From: Hemileia vastatrix
Lineage: Eukaryota > Basidiomycota > Pucciniomycetes > Pucciniales > Zaghouaniaceae
Direction of reading: 5' to 3'
Assembly (NCBI GenBank): GCA_030280995.1
Contig: JASXTE010000002.1
Location: 20,047,683-20,111,682 of the forward strand
DNA length: 64,000 bases
Below are positions 46,241-58,070 of the stretch, piece by piece (within the stretch, counting starts at the first letter, position 1; each line of letters opens with the position of its first letter). Both the position numbers and the translations under genes were made by a program. Below the pieces are notes generated by a model. It worked only from the letters and a program-made list of their open reading frames with translations. It did not search any database and was not told the origin of the DNA.

Positions 46241-47051
46241 GGCTCATTGAAAGGCCCAATATTCTGAGCTACCTTCTTGTATTTTGTCGCTCCACCTTTA
46301 ACTTGAGGAATCTTCAGGAATTCTTCATCACCAGACCTGAAAAAAAATCCAATGTTCTCCCCATTTCTCACATGTGTTGCCAAGGTAATGTTTTTGAAAG
46401 GCATAGAAGAAACCGTAGTGGTGCAAAATTGGGAGGAGTTACTTTTATTACCCAATCTCACCACTCCAAAGCTTTTATCTCATCCAGATCCTCATCTTCA
46501 CTTCCATCTCCTAAATCTTCAAAACATGATTCCTCTTCAGAACCACATCTTCTAAAATTGTGCAGTTTAACCTCATTCTGAAGGCTCAAAAATTGATCTT
46601 GATGATCTTCACAAAAATAAATTTTATCTTCTTTATTCATTATCTTTAGATTTTTTTCTTTATTATCTTGAATAATCTTGAAGTTTTTTTCTTGACCTGA
46701 GAGCTGTTTGACAGCATGTAATAAAGAGGCTGTCTCATGATACCAACAGACCTTCCCAAGCTTTGTAAGCTGATCAAAATTCTTTTTTTGAGTTTTCTTC
46801 TGACATAAAAAATAACCAGAGGTCTCCCCAATGCTCCTAGCTGTGGCCAAGATAATGTTTTTGAAAGGTGTAGGAGAAAATCTAGAGGTGCAGAATTTGG
46901 AGGACTTAATTTTACTTCCCAATCTCACCACTACACAGATCATCCTCATATCTTTCAGTAAATATATGTAACGAATCTTCTTTTCAGTATTAGAGTAAAA
47001 AATAGTTGAAAATCTAAAGAAAGAAAAGGGACTTGACAAAAAACTTGACAA
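46177..47051 (-). pseudogene. G4 linker with a duplicated 40-residue segment
   Basis: Two minus-strand pieces carry the same segment: V-V-R-L-G-S-K-I-K-S-S-K-F-C-T then P-F-K-N-I-I-L-A-T (in 46458-47051), and V-V-R-L-G-N-K-S-N-S-S-Q-F-C-T then P-F-K-N-I-T-L-A-T (in 46177-46464). Each is followed by G-E-x-x-G-x-F. Between them lie a K/N-rich stretch and an acidic stretch (G-S-E-D-E-D-L-D-E). G2 has one copy (about 23720-23830). I do not know this domain. Confidence 0.6.
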
Positions 47052-47188
47052 ATACTTTCAGAGAAGAGAAATATTAAAAAGGGAAAGTTGTAGATCCACT
47101 TGGTATATTACCGAGGAAGCTGACCTAGTTCAAACTAGGATTTTCTCATCTTAGGGATAGGTTGCAGAACTACGGTGATCAGCCCTCA

Positions 47189-47668
47189 TCACTCTAAAAA
47201 AGACAGACTCCTACTAGAGCCTTGGTCACACTCCAAAAAATCAGAGGCAGCTCCAACTTCCCTTCTTCTTCTGGAACAATCCATACACTGGCACATAGGT
47301 GACAAACCAGATCTTGTTTCCCAGCCCTCCTCACCAGGGGATGACAACCTAATATGGAGTCTCCTCTCATATTCACCAGTCAACTCTAGACTGATTCCAA
47401 CATCAAACTGATAACCAATTCTTTCCTGAAAATCTATCAAGAATGGCCCACTCAAGACAGCTTTCACTACCCCCTTAGAAGTATAAAAGTGAGCCTTCCA
47501 AGTGGCTCTACCAAAATCCAACTTAACAAACTCATACTTCCCCAAAAGTTCTGTGAAATGACTTCCTATCCCTCTTAAACTCCTGCCAATACCTGTCTTG
47601 ATGGGGAGGTCTAAATGAGTAGCCTCATACAAAGAAATCAGGCTTATTTGAGAACCTGAATCAATCAA
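47189..47668 (-). pseudogene. Aspartic protease of G4
   Basis: 159 residues starting M-I-D-S-G-S-Q-I-S-L-I-S, with the catalytic D-S-G intact. Then G-I-G-R-S-L-R-G-I-G and V-V-K-A-V-L-S-G-P-F-L-I-D-F. A C-Q-C-M-D-C cluster follows at about residue 127-132 (M-C-Q-C-M-D-C). It overlaps the preceding gag frame by 4 bases, so a 1-base shift separates them. The best-kept protease of the three relatives. Confidence 0.8.
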
Positions 47669-48570
47669 TGCCCTTGCCTCCTTTCATTCAGGGTTACATT
47701 GACAAATCCCAAACGAGCAGAAAAATGAGTTTCTAACCCCTCACCAAATTTTTCAGCAGAATAACATATGTATTCCACTTCTCCAAAAGAAAACCTTCTC
47801 CTGGTCAAAAACTTTTTCTGTCTATCAGACAGCCTAGGACTGATAGCATACAATTTTTCATAAGTGAAGTAAAACTGATCCTGATTCATTCTCTTCAAAA
47901 CATAGTTCATAACATTATTTTGACCAGAAACAACTGGCTTCTTAAAATGAGCCCTGTGTTGAGCCACCTTGGTCCTAGATGATTCTTGAGGACCAGAGTG
48001 ACCAACAGATTTTCCATCAACAGGAACCAAACCAGATCCTTCTCCAGAACCTCTAACTCAAGAAGGCCTTTGCAATGAAACCAAAGGGACATCCTCCTCA
48101 GAGCCAGAATCCACACCCATTGGCATTCAATAACCATTAAAACCCAATTCACCGAGACTAGGAGGGCCCATATCTGCCATACCCTTCTGCATATTATACA
48201 GCTCTTCTTTTCTGTATTTCCTCCTAGCTGCACTCAGCTTAGGATTTACCTTGGAAGCCTTAGGCTTTGGTTGGGCCTAAGAGCTGATCTTGGGCCTTCC
48301 TACCTTTACAGCTCCAACATCATAAACACCAGCTAAAAACTCTCCACTTGACTAGCCACCACAAGAATACAACTTCAAACCACAAAATGATGAAGTAAAT
48401 GAAACCCTGTTGGCCTCCTTCCCCCTCCATTTTCCATCATCTCCCTCTTTACCAAAAGGAGATGCCTCATTTGGCAGCTCCTCTAACCTTTGCCTCCTTG
48501 TTTCATTGTACCTTCTCCTCACCAAATCAACATGAGCCTGACCATCACTAGGACTCATAAAAGATTCATC
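47665..48570 (-). pseudogene. Gag C-terminal extension of G4
   Basis: Pieces 48352-48558 (F-x-P-S-D-G-Q-A-H-V-D-L-V-R-R), 47907-48233 and 47665-48030 match the G2 extension, including V-V-S-G-Q-N-N-V-M and F-L-T-R-R-R-F-S-F-G-E-V-E-Y. At least two frameshifts and stops. Confidence 0.7.
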
Positions 48571-49012
48571 AGGGAATTAAAAACTTTCCCATCAGCCTCC
48601 ACTTTTCCTTCAGACACATCCCTGTTCAAGGCCCAACCATCATTGGATTTGTGGCCCATACTACTACAGTAAGAGAAAACCCAAGAATTACTCTACCACC
48701 AGACTTCCATTCAAAATCCCTAGGCTGAGTAGGTGGCTTGTTGGCTTTCTGAGCCTCCTGAACAAAAATATGAAGATTTTTTGTCAGATAAGCCAGCTGT
48801 TTCACTACAGGATCCACCTCTTTAGCCTTTTTCTGGGGCATTCCCTTTACTTTCACACTCAATTTTCTTCCTAGAATCCTCTACATCCCTGGCAATGGCT
48901 TCACTAACTTTTCTAATATACTTGGTGTTAGTCCCTTGAAAGGTTTCCAATGCCAATAATTTAAGGTGGTCCTCCACAAATTCCTTGACCACAGAAAGAG
49001 AAGGTAACATCT
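48571..49012 (-). pseudogene. Gag middle part of G4 with decayed zinc knuckle
   Basis: 48822-49012 carries M-L-P-S-L-S-V-V-K-E-F-V-E-D-H-L-K-L-L, matching G2 K-L-P-A-L-K-V-V-K-E-S-V-E-Y-H-L. 48626-48862 holds L-A-Y-L-T-K-N-L-H-I-F-V-Q-E. In another frame the knuckle reads F-S-Y-C-S-S-M-G-H-K-S-N-D-G: the first and last cysteines are lost. The right edge (49012) is the insertion point of the TIR element. Confidence 0.75.
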
Positions 49013-49053
49013 CACCACGGGAAATCTGGGGGTGAACTGCTAGCAGTTCCCTC
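49013..49053 (+). repeat. Left terminal inverted repeat
   Basis: Starts CACCACGGGAAATCTGGGGG and contains a perfect 14-bp palindrome AACTGCTAGCAGTT. Just inside it (49054-49120), GAAACTRTCAGG-like motifs occur several times, reminiscent of the subterminal repeats bound by CACTA transposases. Confidence 0.9.
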
Positions 49054-49339
49054 TATTTGAAACTATCAGGAATTTGTCAGGAAACTGTTGGGTAACCATC
49101 CTGAAACTGTCAGAAATATGTTTTTAAATCTGATGAAAAAACATTGAAAAAATAAACTGTCACAGATTGAATCCAGAACAATCTCTCCTTGAGCAGAGCT
49201 TAGGAACCACATTGAACATCAGTTAATCTCAGGTTTGGCAAAAGGTTGAACAACATCACTTAGCATACCTTAATATTCAAATATTAAACTTGAATATATG
49301 TTGCGTGTATGATATAGATGCATATGCATTTGAATTTGC

Positions 49340-49760
49340 ATGGTGGATACTTATTCCATGTTAAAAATTGATGTGAAATGCCTATCTAAAGTGTATGCAT
49401 AATGACTATGAAGAATAAATATGCATAACAAACCTGCATAAAATATGCATAAAAAATATGCATAGTGATTTTGCATAAAAAATATGCATATTGAATATGC
49501 ATAAAAAATATGCATATTGAATATGCATAAAAAATATGCATATTGAATATGCATTAAAAATATGCATATTGAATATGCAAAAAAAAGGTGCATATATGTA
49601 TATGAATAAAATATATTAATATGCATATAAATCTGTATAATGAATATGCATATGCATATCCATAAATATGCATAATGATTGAAAAATGCAAAAAAATGAT
49701 GCTTAACGAGTATATTTTATGCATAAATAGAAATATGCAATATGAATTCATATTGCATAC
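49340..49760. repeat. ATGCAT-rich tandem repeat
   Basis: A 26-bp unit like ATATGCATAAAAAATATGCATATTGA repeats from about 49440 to 49580 (at least five copies), with looser TATGCATA elements to 49745. It yields repetitive Tyr/Ile/Phe/His ORFs that are not genes. Confidence 0.85.
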
Positions 49761-50344
49761 AGATAACACTGGCAAACCAACTTGACCAAAACTCATACTA
49801 AATTTTCATTCTGGACTAAAGGTGTGAGGGAAGGAAGAAAAACAGTCCAACGTTAGAAAAATGCTACATGCACTCATTTTGTAGCAGAGCAAATGAGAAG
49901 TGCTGAATTATGGTTGGTGCCCATAATTTAGTATGATATCATAATTTTATTTAATTGTTTTCAATATTGAAAAGACTTTAGGTTGGTTGGTATGGATCTA
50001 GCTGTGCCAGGGTCTATTCTAATTATTTTAACAATTTCTTAATAATTAATGGGTTTTAATACAAAAACAGGTTGTATTTTTTGTGGGATATTTGATATGA
50101 TAAGGTCTTTTGTAAAAAAAACTTATATTGTTCAAAAATATTCCTGAATCAGATGTGGGATAATCACTACAAAAAATTGTAGTACTGTGGGCAATAAAAT
50201 ATATGCACAAGCAGTAAAGAAAGGACTGAGTGAACCCTTTTTGTGCAGTGGGAATCATTAGAGTGGAATTGTGGATGAAAAATATAATTCATTATTACTA
50301 TTTTATTTAATCAATAAATTTATAATATTAAAAAGAACTATTGA
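49761..50344. other. Unique spacer before the satellite array
   Basis: No gene, and no repeat that I recognise. AT-rich. Confidence 0.4.
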
Positions 50345-50821
50345 TTAATTGGTATTTGACCTTTGTGCCTCACTCATATTTATCATTTGATTGATTTTTT
50401 GTCACCATTATGTTATTAATATTACAAGTATAGCAAACACTTGTGTGCCCAATGCATACCGGGTGATGTTACACCTTTTATGATATTATTAAATAAAGGT
50501 AAAAAAATATGAAAATGATTTGTTTTACAAAAAATAAATTGATATACAAAAGCAATATGAGGGATAAAAAGGTAAAATTAAAGGAAGCAAATGTGAAATA
50601 AAAAATTAAAAAAAAATTACTGCCATCAAAAGCAAGTAGACATGTTGGGGTGAATGCTCACCAGTGGCACTAAACTTGGACTATAATTGCTTTTTTGAAA
50701 AACAAAAAAGTGCCAATCTGAGGTTTAACAAAACTTCAGCAGAACCATTTAGCCATATCAAACAACTTCTAGTGCAATGATTGAGAGAGAATTGATCACA
50801 CCAGACTGCATGTGACAAAAA

Positions 50822-50859
50822 GTGTCCAGCACAAGTTCGGCCGAACTTGTGCTGGACAC
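50822..50859. repeat. Perfect 38-bp palindrome, satellite unit 1
   Basis: Half-arm GTGTCCAGCACAAGTTCGG followed at once by its exact reverse complement, no spacer. Confidence 0.95.
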
Positions 50860-53847
50860 ATTTATGACGGAGAGTAGCTAGGGTAGAATTTTTCTTCAGT
50901 TAATCTGGTATTTCTTATAAACATGGTTATTGGTACTTGATCTTTGTTCCTCACTCATATATATCATTTGATTAATTTATTGTCACCATTATATAATTAA
51001 TATTATAAGTAGTGCCCAACACATACCGGGTGATGTTACACCTTTTATAATATTATTAAATAAAGGTAAAAAAATATGAAAATGATTTGTTTTACAAAAA
51101 ATAAATTGATATACAAAAGCAATATGAGGGATAAAAAGGTAAAATTAATCTCAAAGAGATCAATTATGAAAAACAAAATACTAGTAAAATTCTTGCTCTC
51201 AAGAGCCAGTAGAAGTGTTGAAAAAAATGGGAGCCATCAGGGCTAAATTGTAATAAGTGACCTTTTTATTAAAGATAAAAAATTATACACCTGAGGTTGG
51301 GAAGAACAACAGGTGGATGATTCAGCTAAACAAAACAACTTGTAGTGAAGTTTAATAAAAAAATGTTTTTTTGTTGCCATATAGAGAATTGATCCCATCT
51401 GACTGCATGTGACCAAAAGTGTCCAGCACAAGTTTGGCCAATTTTGTGCTGGACACATTTATTACAGAGAGTAGCTAGGGTAGAATTTTTCTTCAGTTAA
51501 TCTGGTATTTCTTATAAACATGTCCATTGGTACTTGATCTTTGTGCCTCACTCATATATATCATTTGATTAATTTATTTTCACCATTATATTATTAATAT
51601 TATAGGTATAGAAAAAACTCATGTGCCAAATGCATACCAGGTGATGTTACACCTTTTATAATATTATGAAATAAAAGTAAAAAAATATAAAAATGATTAG
51701 CTTTACAATAATTTAAATAGATATTAAAAAAAAGAGAAATAAAAAAGTAAAATTAATCTCAAAGAGATCAATTATGAAAAAAAATACTAGTAAACTTCTT
51801 TCTCTCAAGAGCCAGTAGAAGTGTTGAAACAAATGGGAGCCATCAGGGCTAAATTTTAATAAGTGTCCTTTTTTTATAAAGATAAAAAATTATACACCTG
51901 AGGTTGGGAAGAACGACAGGTGGATGATTCAGCTAAACAAAACTACTTGTAGTGACGTTTAATAAAAAAATGTTTTTTGTTGCCATAGAGAGAATTGATC
52001 CCATCTGACTGCACGTGACCAAAAGTGTCCAGCACAAGTTCGGCTGAACTTGTGCTGGAAACTTTTATGATGGAGAGTAGCTTGGGTGGAAATTTTCTTC
52101 AGTTCCTTCATCTTGTATTTCTCATAAACATGTCTACTGGTATTTGATCAGTCTGTATCTTTCATATTTATCATCCAATCAATATTTCATCACCATTATA
52201 TTATTAATGTTATTAGTATAGGAAAAACTTGTGTGCCAAATGCATACCATGTGAAGTTATACCTTCAATAATTTTTTAAAATAGACATAAATAAATATGG
52301 AAAGGATTAGTTTTACAAAAATTAAATAAAAATTAAAAATTAAAAAGAGGAATAAAAGAGTAAAATAAAATTCAAAGAGATCAAATATGAAAAAAATACT
52401 AGTAAAATTCCTGCTATCAAGAGCCAGTAGAGGTGTTAAAGCAAATGGGAGCCATCAGGGCTTAATTGTAATAAGTGACCTTTTCGTTAAAGATAAAAAA
52501 TTATACACCTGATATTGGGCAGAACAGCAGGTGGATGATTCAGCTGAACTAAACTACTTCTAGTGAAATTTGATAAAAAAAATTTTTTGTTGCCATACAG
52601 AGAATTGATCCCATCTGACTGCACATGACCAAAAGTGTCCAGCACAAGTTCGGCCAAACTTGTGCTGGACACTTCTATGATGGAGAGTGGCTGGGTTAGA
52701 ATTTTTTTTCAGTTCATCTGGTATTTCTTACAAAAATTTCTACTAGTATTTTATCTTTGTGCCTCACTCATACATATTGTTTGATTAATTTTTTGTCTTA
52801 ATTATATTATTAATTATATAAGTATAGCAAAAAATCGTGTGCCAAATGCATACTGAGTGATGTTACACCTTTTATAATATTATTAAATAAATGTATAAAG
52901 ATATTAAAATAATTTATTTTCAAAATTATTAATTTATATCCAAAAGCAATATGAGGAATAAAAAATTAAGTTAAAGGGATCAAATATGAAAAAGAAATCC
53001 AAGTATTATTCCTAATATCAAAGGCCAGTAGCGATGTTGAAGCAAATGAGAGACATCAGGGATTAATTGTACTAAATTGACTGTTTTTTAAAGATAAAAA
53101 ATTGTGTACCTGTGGTTTGGATGAACTCTAGGTGGATAATTCAGCTATATCAAACTACATCTAGTGAATTTTCTTATCAAATAATTTTTTTCATTGCCAT
53201 AGAGAGAATTGATCCCATCTGACTGCACCTGAACAAAAGTGTCCAGCACAAGTTCAGCCGAACTTGTGCTGGACACTTTTATGATGGAGAGTAGCTAGGG
53301 TGGAAGTGTTTATCAGTACATCAGTTTTTTGTTTTTCACATTTCTATTGGTTTTTTAACTTTTTTTTATCATTCATATTTATCTTATAATTAATTTTTTG
53401 TCACCATATATATTATTAATGTTTCTAGTATAACAAAAACCTGCATGCCAAATGCAAAATTGGTGATGTTACACCTTTAATAATATTATTATATAAAGTT
53501 AAAAAAATATGAATATGTTTAGTTTTTAAAAAAATAAATTGATATTTAAAATTAAAAAGAGTAATAGAAAAGTAAAATGAAAATAAATGGGATCAAATAC
53601 GAAATAAATAATACAAGTAAAATTTTACTATCAAGAGCCAGAAGTGGTGTTAGGACAGTTGGGGACCCCTAGGTCAAGACTTGGTCTAAACTTACTTTTA
53701 TGCATAGCTAACAAATTTTGACCTGAGGTTTGGACAGACTTCCAGGGGACAATTTTACAATATTAAACATTCTTTACTTCAATAATTGAGTGAAATATCA
53801 TTTTCATTGCCATAGAGAGAATTTATCTCATATGACTTCATGCAACC

Positions 53848-53893
53848 AAAAGTGTCCAGCACAAGTTCGGCCGAACTTGTGCTGGACACTTTT
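53848..53893. repeat. Perfect 46-bp palindrome, satellite unit 6
   Basis: Same half-arm as unit 1 with AAAA before and TTTT after, so symmetry extends to 46 bp. Core CGGCCG. Confidence 0.95.
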
Positions 53894-55674
53894 ATAATTG
53901 AGAGTAGGCATACAGCAAATCTTCTTAAACTCAAAAGAGATTTCTTATAAACATTTCCACTGGTATTTGATCTTTCTGTGTCATTTAAATTTACCATTTG
54001 ATTAATTTTTTATCATCATTATATTATTAACTTTTTTACTATAGTAATAACTTGTGTGAAAAATGCATACCAGGTGGTGTTCCACCTTTAATCATACATT
54101 ATTAAATAAAGGTATAAGAGTATGAAAATTATTTATTTTAAAAATTAAAAATTGATATCCAAAGCAATATGAGTAATAAAAAAGTAAAATAAAAGGGATA
54201 TAATAAGAAAAAAAATCTAAGGAAAATTCCCACTATCACTAACAAGTAGAGGTGTTAGATCAAATGTGCACCACCAGGGCTAAACTTGGACTATATTTTC
54301 TTTTTTGTTAAACCAAATAAAGTGTCCTGATGAGTTTTGAAAAATAATCAGGAGGACATTTTGGCAATATCAAACTACTTATTGTGCAATGATTGAGCAA
54401 AATGTCATTTTCATTTCCATAGAGTAAATTAATCCCATCTGACTGCATGCAACCAAAAGTGTACAGCACAAGTTTGGCTGAACTTATGCTGGACACTTTT
54501 ATGATGGTGAGTATCTAGGGTGCAGGTCTTCTTCAGTTCATCAGGTATTGCTTATAAACAAATCCACTTGTATATGATCTTTCTGTGTCATTAATATTTA
54601 TCATTTGATTCATTGTTTTTCACCATTATACTATTAATAATATTAGTATTGAAAAAAATTATAAGCCAAATGAATACTGGGAGATGCTACATCTTTAATA
54701 ATCTTATTAAATAAAAGTAAAAAAAAATATGAAAAGTATTAGTTTTACAATAAATAAATTAATATTTGAAAGCAAAAAGAGGAATAAAAAAGTAAAATAA
54801 AAGTGATTAAATATGAAATTAAACATTCAAATAAAATTTCTGCCATCAATGAAAATTTAAGTTTTCAGACCAAAATTGCACCACCAGTTCTAGATTTGGA
54901 ATATATTTTCATTTTTTTAAATTAATAAAATTTTCCACCTGAGGTTTTCAAAAAAATCAGGAGGATAGTATAACAGTATAGAACTACTTCTTGTGCAATT
55001 ATTGAGCAAAAATTCATTTTAACTTCCATTAATTAAATTTATCCCATCTGACTGCATGCAACCAAAAGTGTCCAGCACAAGCTCAGCTGAACTTGTGCTG
55101 GACACTTTTATGATGGAGAGTAGCTAGGGTGCAAGTCTTCTTCAGTTAATCTTATATTCATTTTAAAAATTTCTATGGGTATTTGATCATTCTGTGTCAT
55201 CCATATTTATTATTTGATTATTTTTTAGTCACCATTATATTATTAATGTTTTTAGTATAGAAAAAACATGTATACTGAATGTACACTGTGTGATTTTACA
55301 ACTTTAATAATATTATATAATAAATGTAAAAAAATGTGAAAGTTATCAGTTTTACCAAAATAAAATTGATATTTAAAAGCTAAAGGATAAATAAAAGGGT
55401 AAAATTAAAATTAAAGAGATCAAACATGAAATAAAGATATAAAGTATAATTTCTGCTATCATGAGCCAGTAGAGGCTTCAGAAAAAATGGGCACCATCAT
55501 AGATTAACATGGATCAAATTTACTTTTTACCAAAGTAAAAAATTGTCTACCTTAGGTTTGGACAAACTTCTGGGGACAATTTTTCCATATAAAACTACTT
55601 TCAGTGCAATGATGGAGTGATCATTCAGTCTCATTTCCATAAAAAGAATTGATTGCATTTGACAGCATGAAACC

Positions 55675-55720
55675 AAAAGTGTCCAGCACAAGTTTGGCCA
55701 AACTTGTGCTGGACACTTTT
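55675..55720. repeat. Perfect 46-bp palindrome with altered core, satellite unit 9
   Basis: As unit 6, but the core is TGGCCA: both arms changed symmetrically, so perfect self-complementarity is kept. Confidence 0.95.
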
Positions 55721-58070
55721 ATCATGGAGAGTAGCCAGGGTGCAAGTCATTTTAAATCATCTGGAATTTCTTATAAACTTGTCCACTGTTATTAAATCTT
55801 TGTGCCTCACTCAAATTTATCAATTGATTAATTTTTTGTCACCATTATATTATTAATATTATCAGTATAGCAAAAACTTGTGTGCCAAATGAATACTGGG
55901 TGATGTTACACCTTTTATAATATTATTAAATAAAGGTAAAAAAATATGAAAATGATTTATTTTACAAAAAATAAACTTCTATCCAAAAGCAATATGAGAG
56001 GAATAAAGTAAAATAAAAGAAATCAAAGATGAAAATTAAAATCCAAGTTAAATTCCTGCCATAAACAGAAAAAAGAGATGTTGAATTGAATTAGCACAAC
56101 CATGGCTAAACTTGCACTAAATTTTATTTTTTTTAAAAATAAAAAAAAAATCCACTTGATCTTTACCAAAACTTCAGCATGAAAATTTTGCCATATCAAA
56201 CTACTTCTAGTGTAATTTTTTATCAAAAATTTATCTTCATTTCCATAGAGAGAATTGCTCCCATCTGACTGCACCTGACCATAAGTGTCCAGCACAAGTT
56301 CAGCCGAACTTGTGCTGGAGACTTTTATGATGGAGAGTAGCTAGGGTAGACTTTTTCTTCATTTCATCTAGTATTTCTTACAAACATGTCTACTGGTATT
56401 TTATCTTTGTTCCTCACTCATAAATATCATTTGATTAATTTTTGGTTGCCATTATATTATTAATTTTATAAGTATAGAAAAAACTCATGTGCCAAATGCA
56501 TACCAGGTGATGTTATGCCATTTATAATATTATTAAATAAATGTATAAAAATATGAAAATGGTTTATTTTAAAAATTATTAATTCATATCCAAAAGCAAT
56601 ATTAGGAATAAAAAATTAAGTTAAAGGGATCAAATATGAAAAAAGAAATCCAAGTAATATTCCCACTATCAAAGGCCAGTAGAGGTGTTGAAGCAAATGA
56701 GAGCCATAAGGGATAAATTGTACTAAATTGACTTTTTTTTAAAGATAAAAAATTGTGCACCTGTGGTTTGGATGAACTCTGGGTAGAAAATTTGGCTATG
56801 TAAAACTACTTCTAGTGAAGTTTTTTATCAAATAATTTTTTTCATTGCCATAGCAAGAATTGATCTCATATGACTGCACCTGACCAAAAGTGTCCAGCAC
56901 AAGTTCGGCCGAACTTGTGCTAAACACTTTTTTGATGGTGAGTATCTAGGGTGCAGCTCTTCTTCAGTGCAACTGGTATTTTTTTGAAAAATAAACAATG
57001 GTATTTGATCTTTCTGTTTTATTAATATTTTATCATTTGATCTATTTTTTGTCACCAGTATATTATTATTTTTATTAGTATAGCAAAAAAACATGTGCCA
57101 AATGCTTACAGGGTGATGTTGAACCTTTAATAATTTTATTAAATACAAGTAAATAATTATGAAAGTGATTTGTTTTACATAAAATTAATTGATATCTAAA
57201 AAAAAGGGATAAAAAGAAATAGGTTTAATAAAAGGGATTTTATATGAAATTAAAAATTCAAGCTAAATGCCTACTTTCAAGGCTCAGAAGAGGTGTTGGA
57301 TAAAATGGGAATCATCAGGATTAAAATTGTACTTAATTTGATTTTTTAAAAAACTAAATGAAGTTTTCAACTGATTTTTTTCCAATATTTAGTTGGACAC
57401 TTTGTCTATATCAAATTACTTCTAGTACCATGATTGACCAAATTAAATCCTCATTTCCATATGCAGAATTGATCCCATATGGCTGGACCAGGCCAAAGGT
57501 GTCAACCACAAGTTTGAGAATTCTTCTGGTGGACACTTTTATGATGGACAGTAGTAGGGTGCAAGTCTTCTTTAGTTAATATAGTATTCCTCATAAACAT
57601 TTCCAACTTATTTTTGGCCAAAAATCAGGTGAAAAGTTTGTCCATATCAAATTACTTCTAATGCCATGATTGACTAAAAATTGATTCTCATTGCCATATA
57701 GAGAGTTGATCCCATATGACTGGATCTTGAAAAATTGTCACCACAATTTTTGATAAACTTAAGTTTGAAAATTTTATGATGGAAAGTAATTGCAAGTCTT
57801 CTTCATTTCATCAAGTAATCCTCATAAAAATTTCCACCTGTATTTTGGCCAAACTTCAGGTGGACACTTTGGCCATATTAAATTAATTCTAGTTCCATGT
57901 TGATAAAAAACTGATACTTATTGCCATATATAGATATTAAACCCATCAGACTGTTACTTTCCAAAAGTGTCTACCTTAATTATGGCTAAACCTCAGTTGG
58001 ACACTTTTATGATTCAGAGTAGCTAGGGCAAAAGTATTCTTCAGTAAATTTGGTATTCATAATAAATTTA

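Larger units (their letters stand above)
50345..58070. repeat. Satellite array, about 607-bp units with a central palindrome
   Basis: A first unit lacking the palindrome begins near 50345. Palindromes then start at 50822, 51419, 52025, 52635, 53239, 53852, 54459, 55068, 55679, 56285, 56890 and 57499 (spacing 597-613). The last is degenerate. Two shorter units of about 235 bp follow (about 57735, 57968). Order within a unit: GAATTGATCCCATCTGACTG, palindrome, GAGAGTAGCTAGGG, TTTGATTAATTTTTTGTCACC, GGGTGATGTTACACC, GCCAGTAGAGGTGTTG, a CACCTGAGGTTTGG-like stretch. Minus-strand ORFs in each unit contain the same L-V-L-D-T-F-G and S-D-G-I-N-S-L-Y-G-N words only because the unit is repeated. Confidence 0.93.

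Noticed and set aside
49440..49580. CRISPR-like array
   Set aside because: The spacers are as repetitive as the repeats, and the setting is eukaryotic.
49351..49796. Tyr/Phe/Ile-rich membrane-like ORFs
   Set aside because: Translation of the ATGCAT minisatellite; no independent coding signal.
51243..56295. Minus-strand ORFs in the satellite with similar peptides, as a gene family
   Set aside because: They fall at the same place of each repeat, differ in frame and length, and cross the palindrome, which reads the same on both strands. Repetition explains the likeness.
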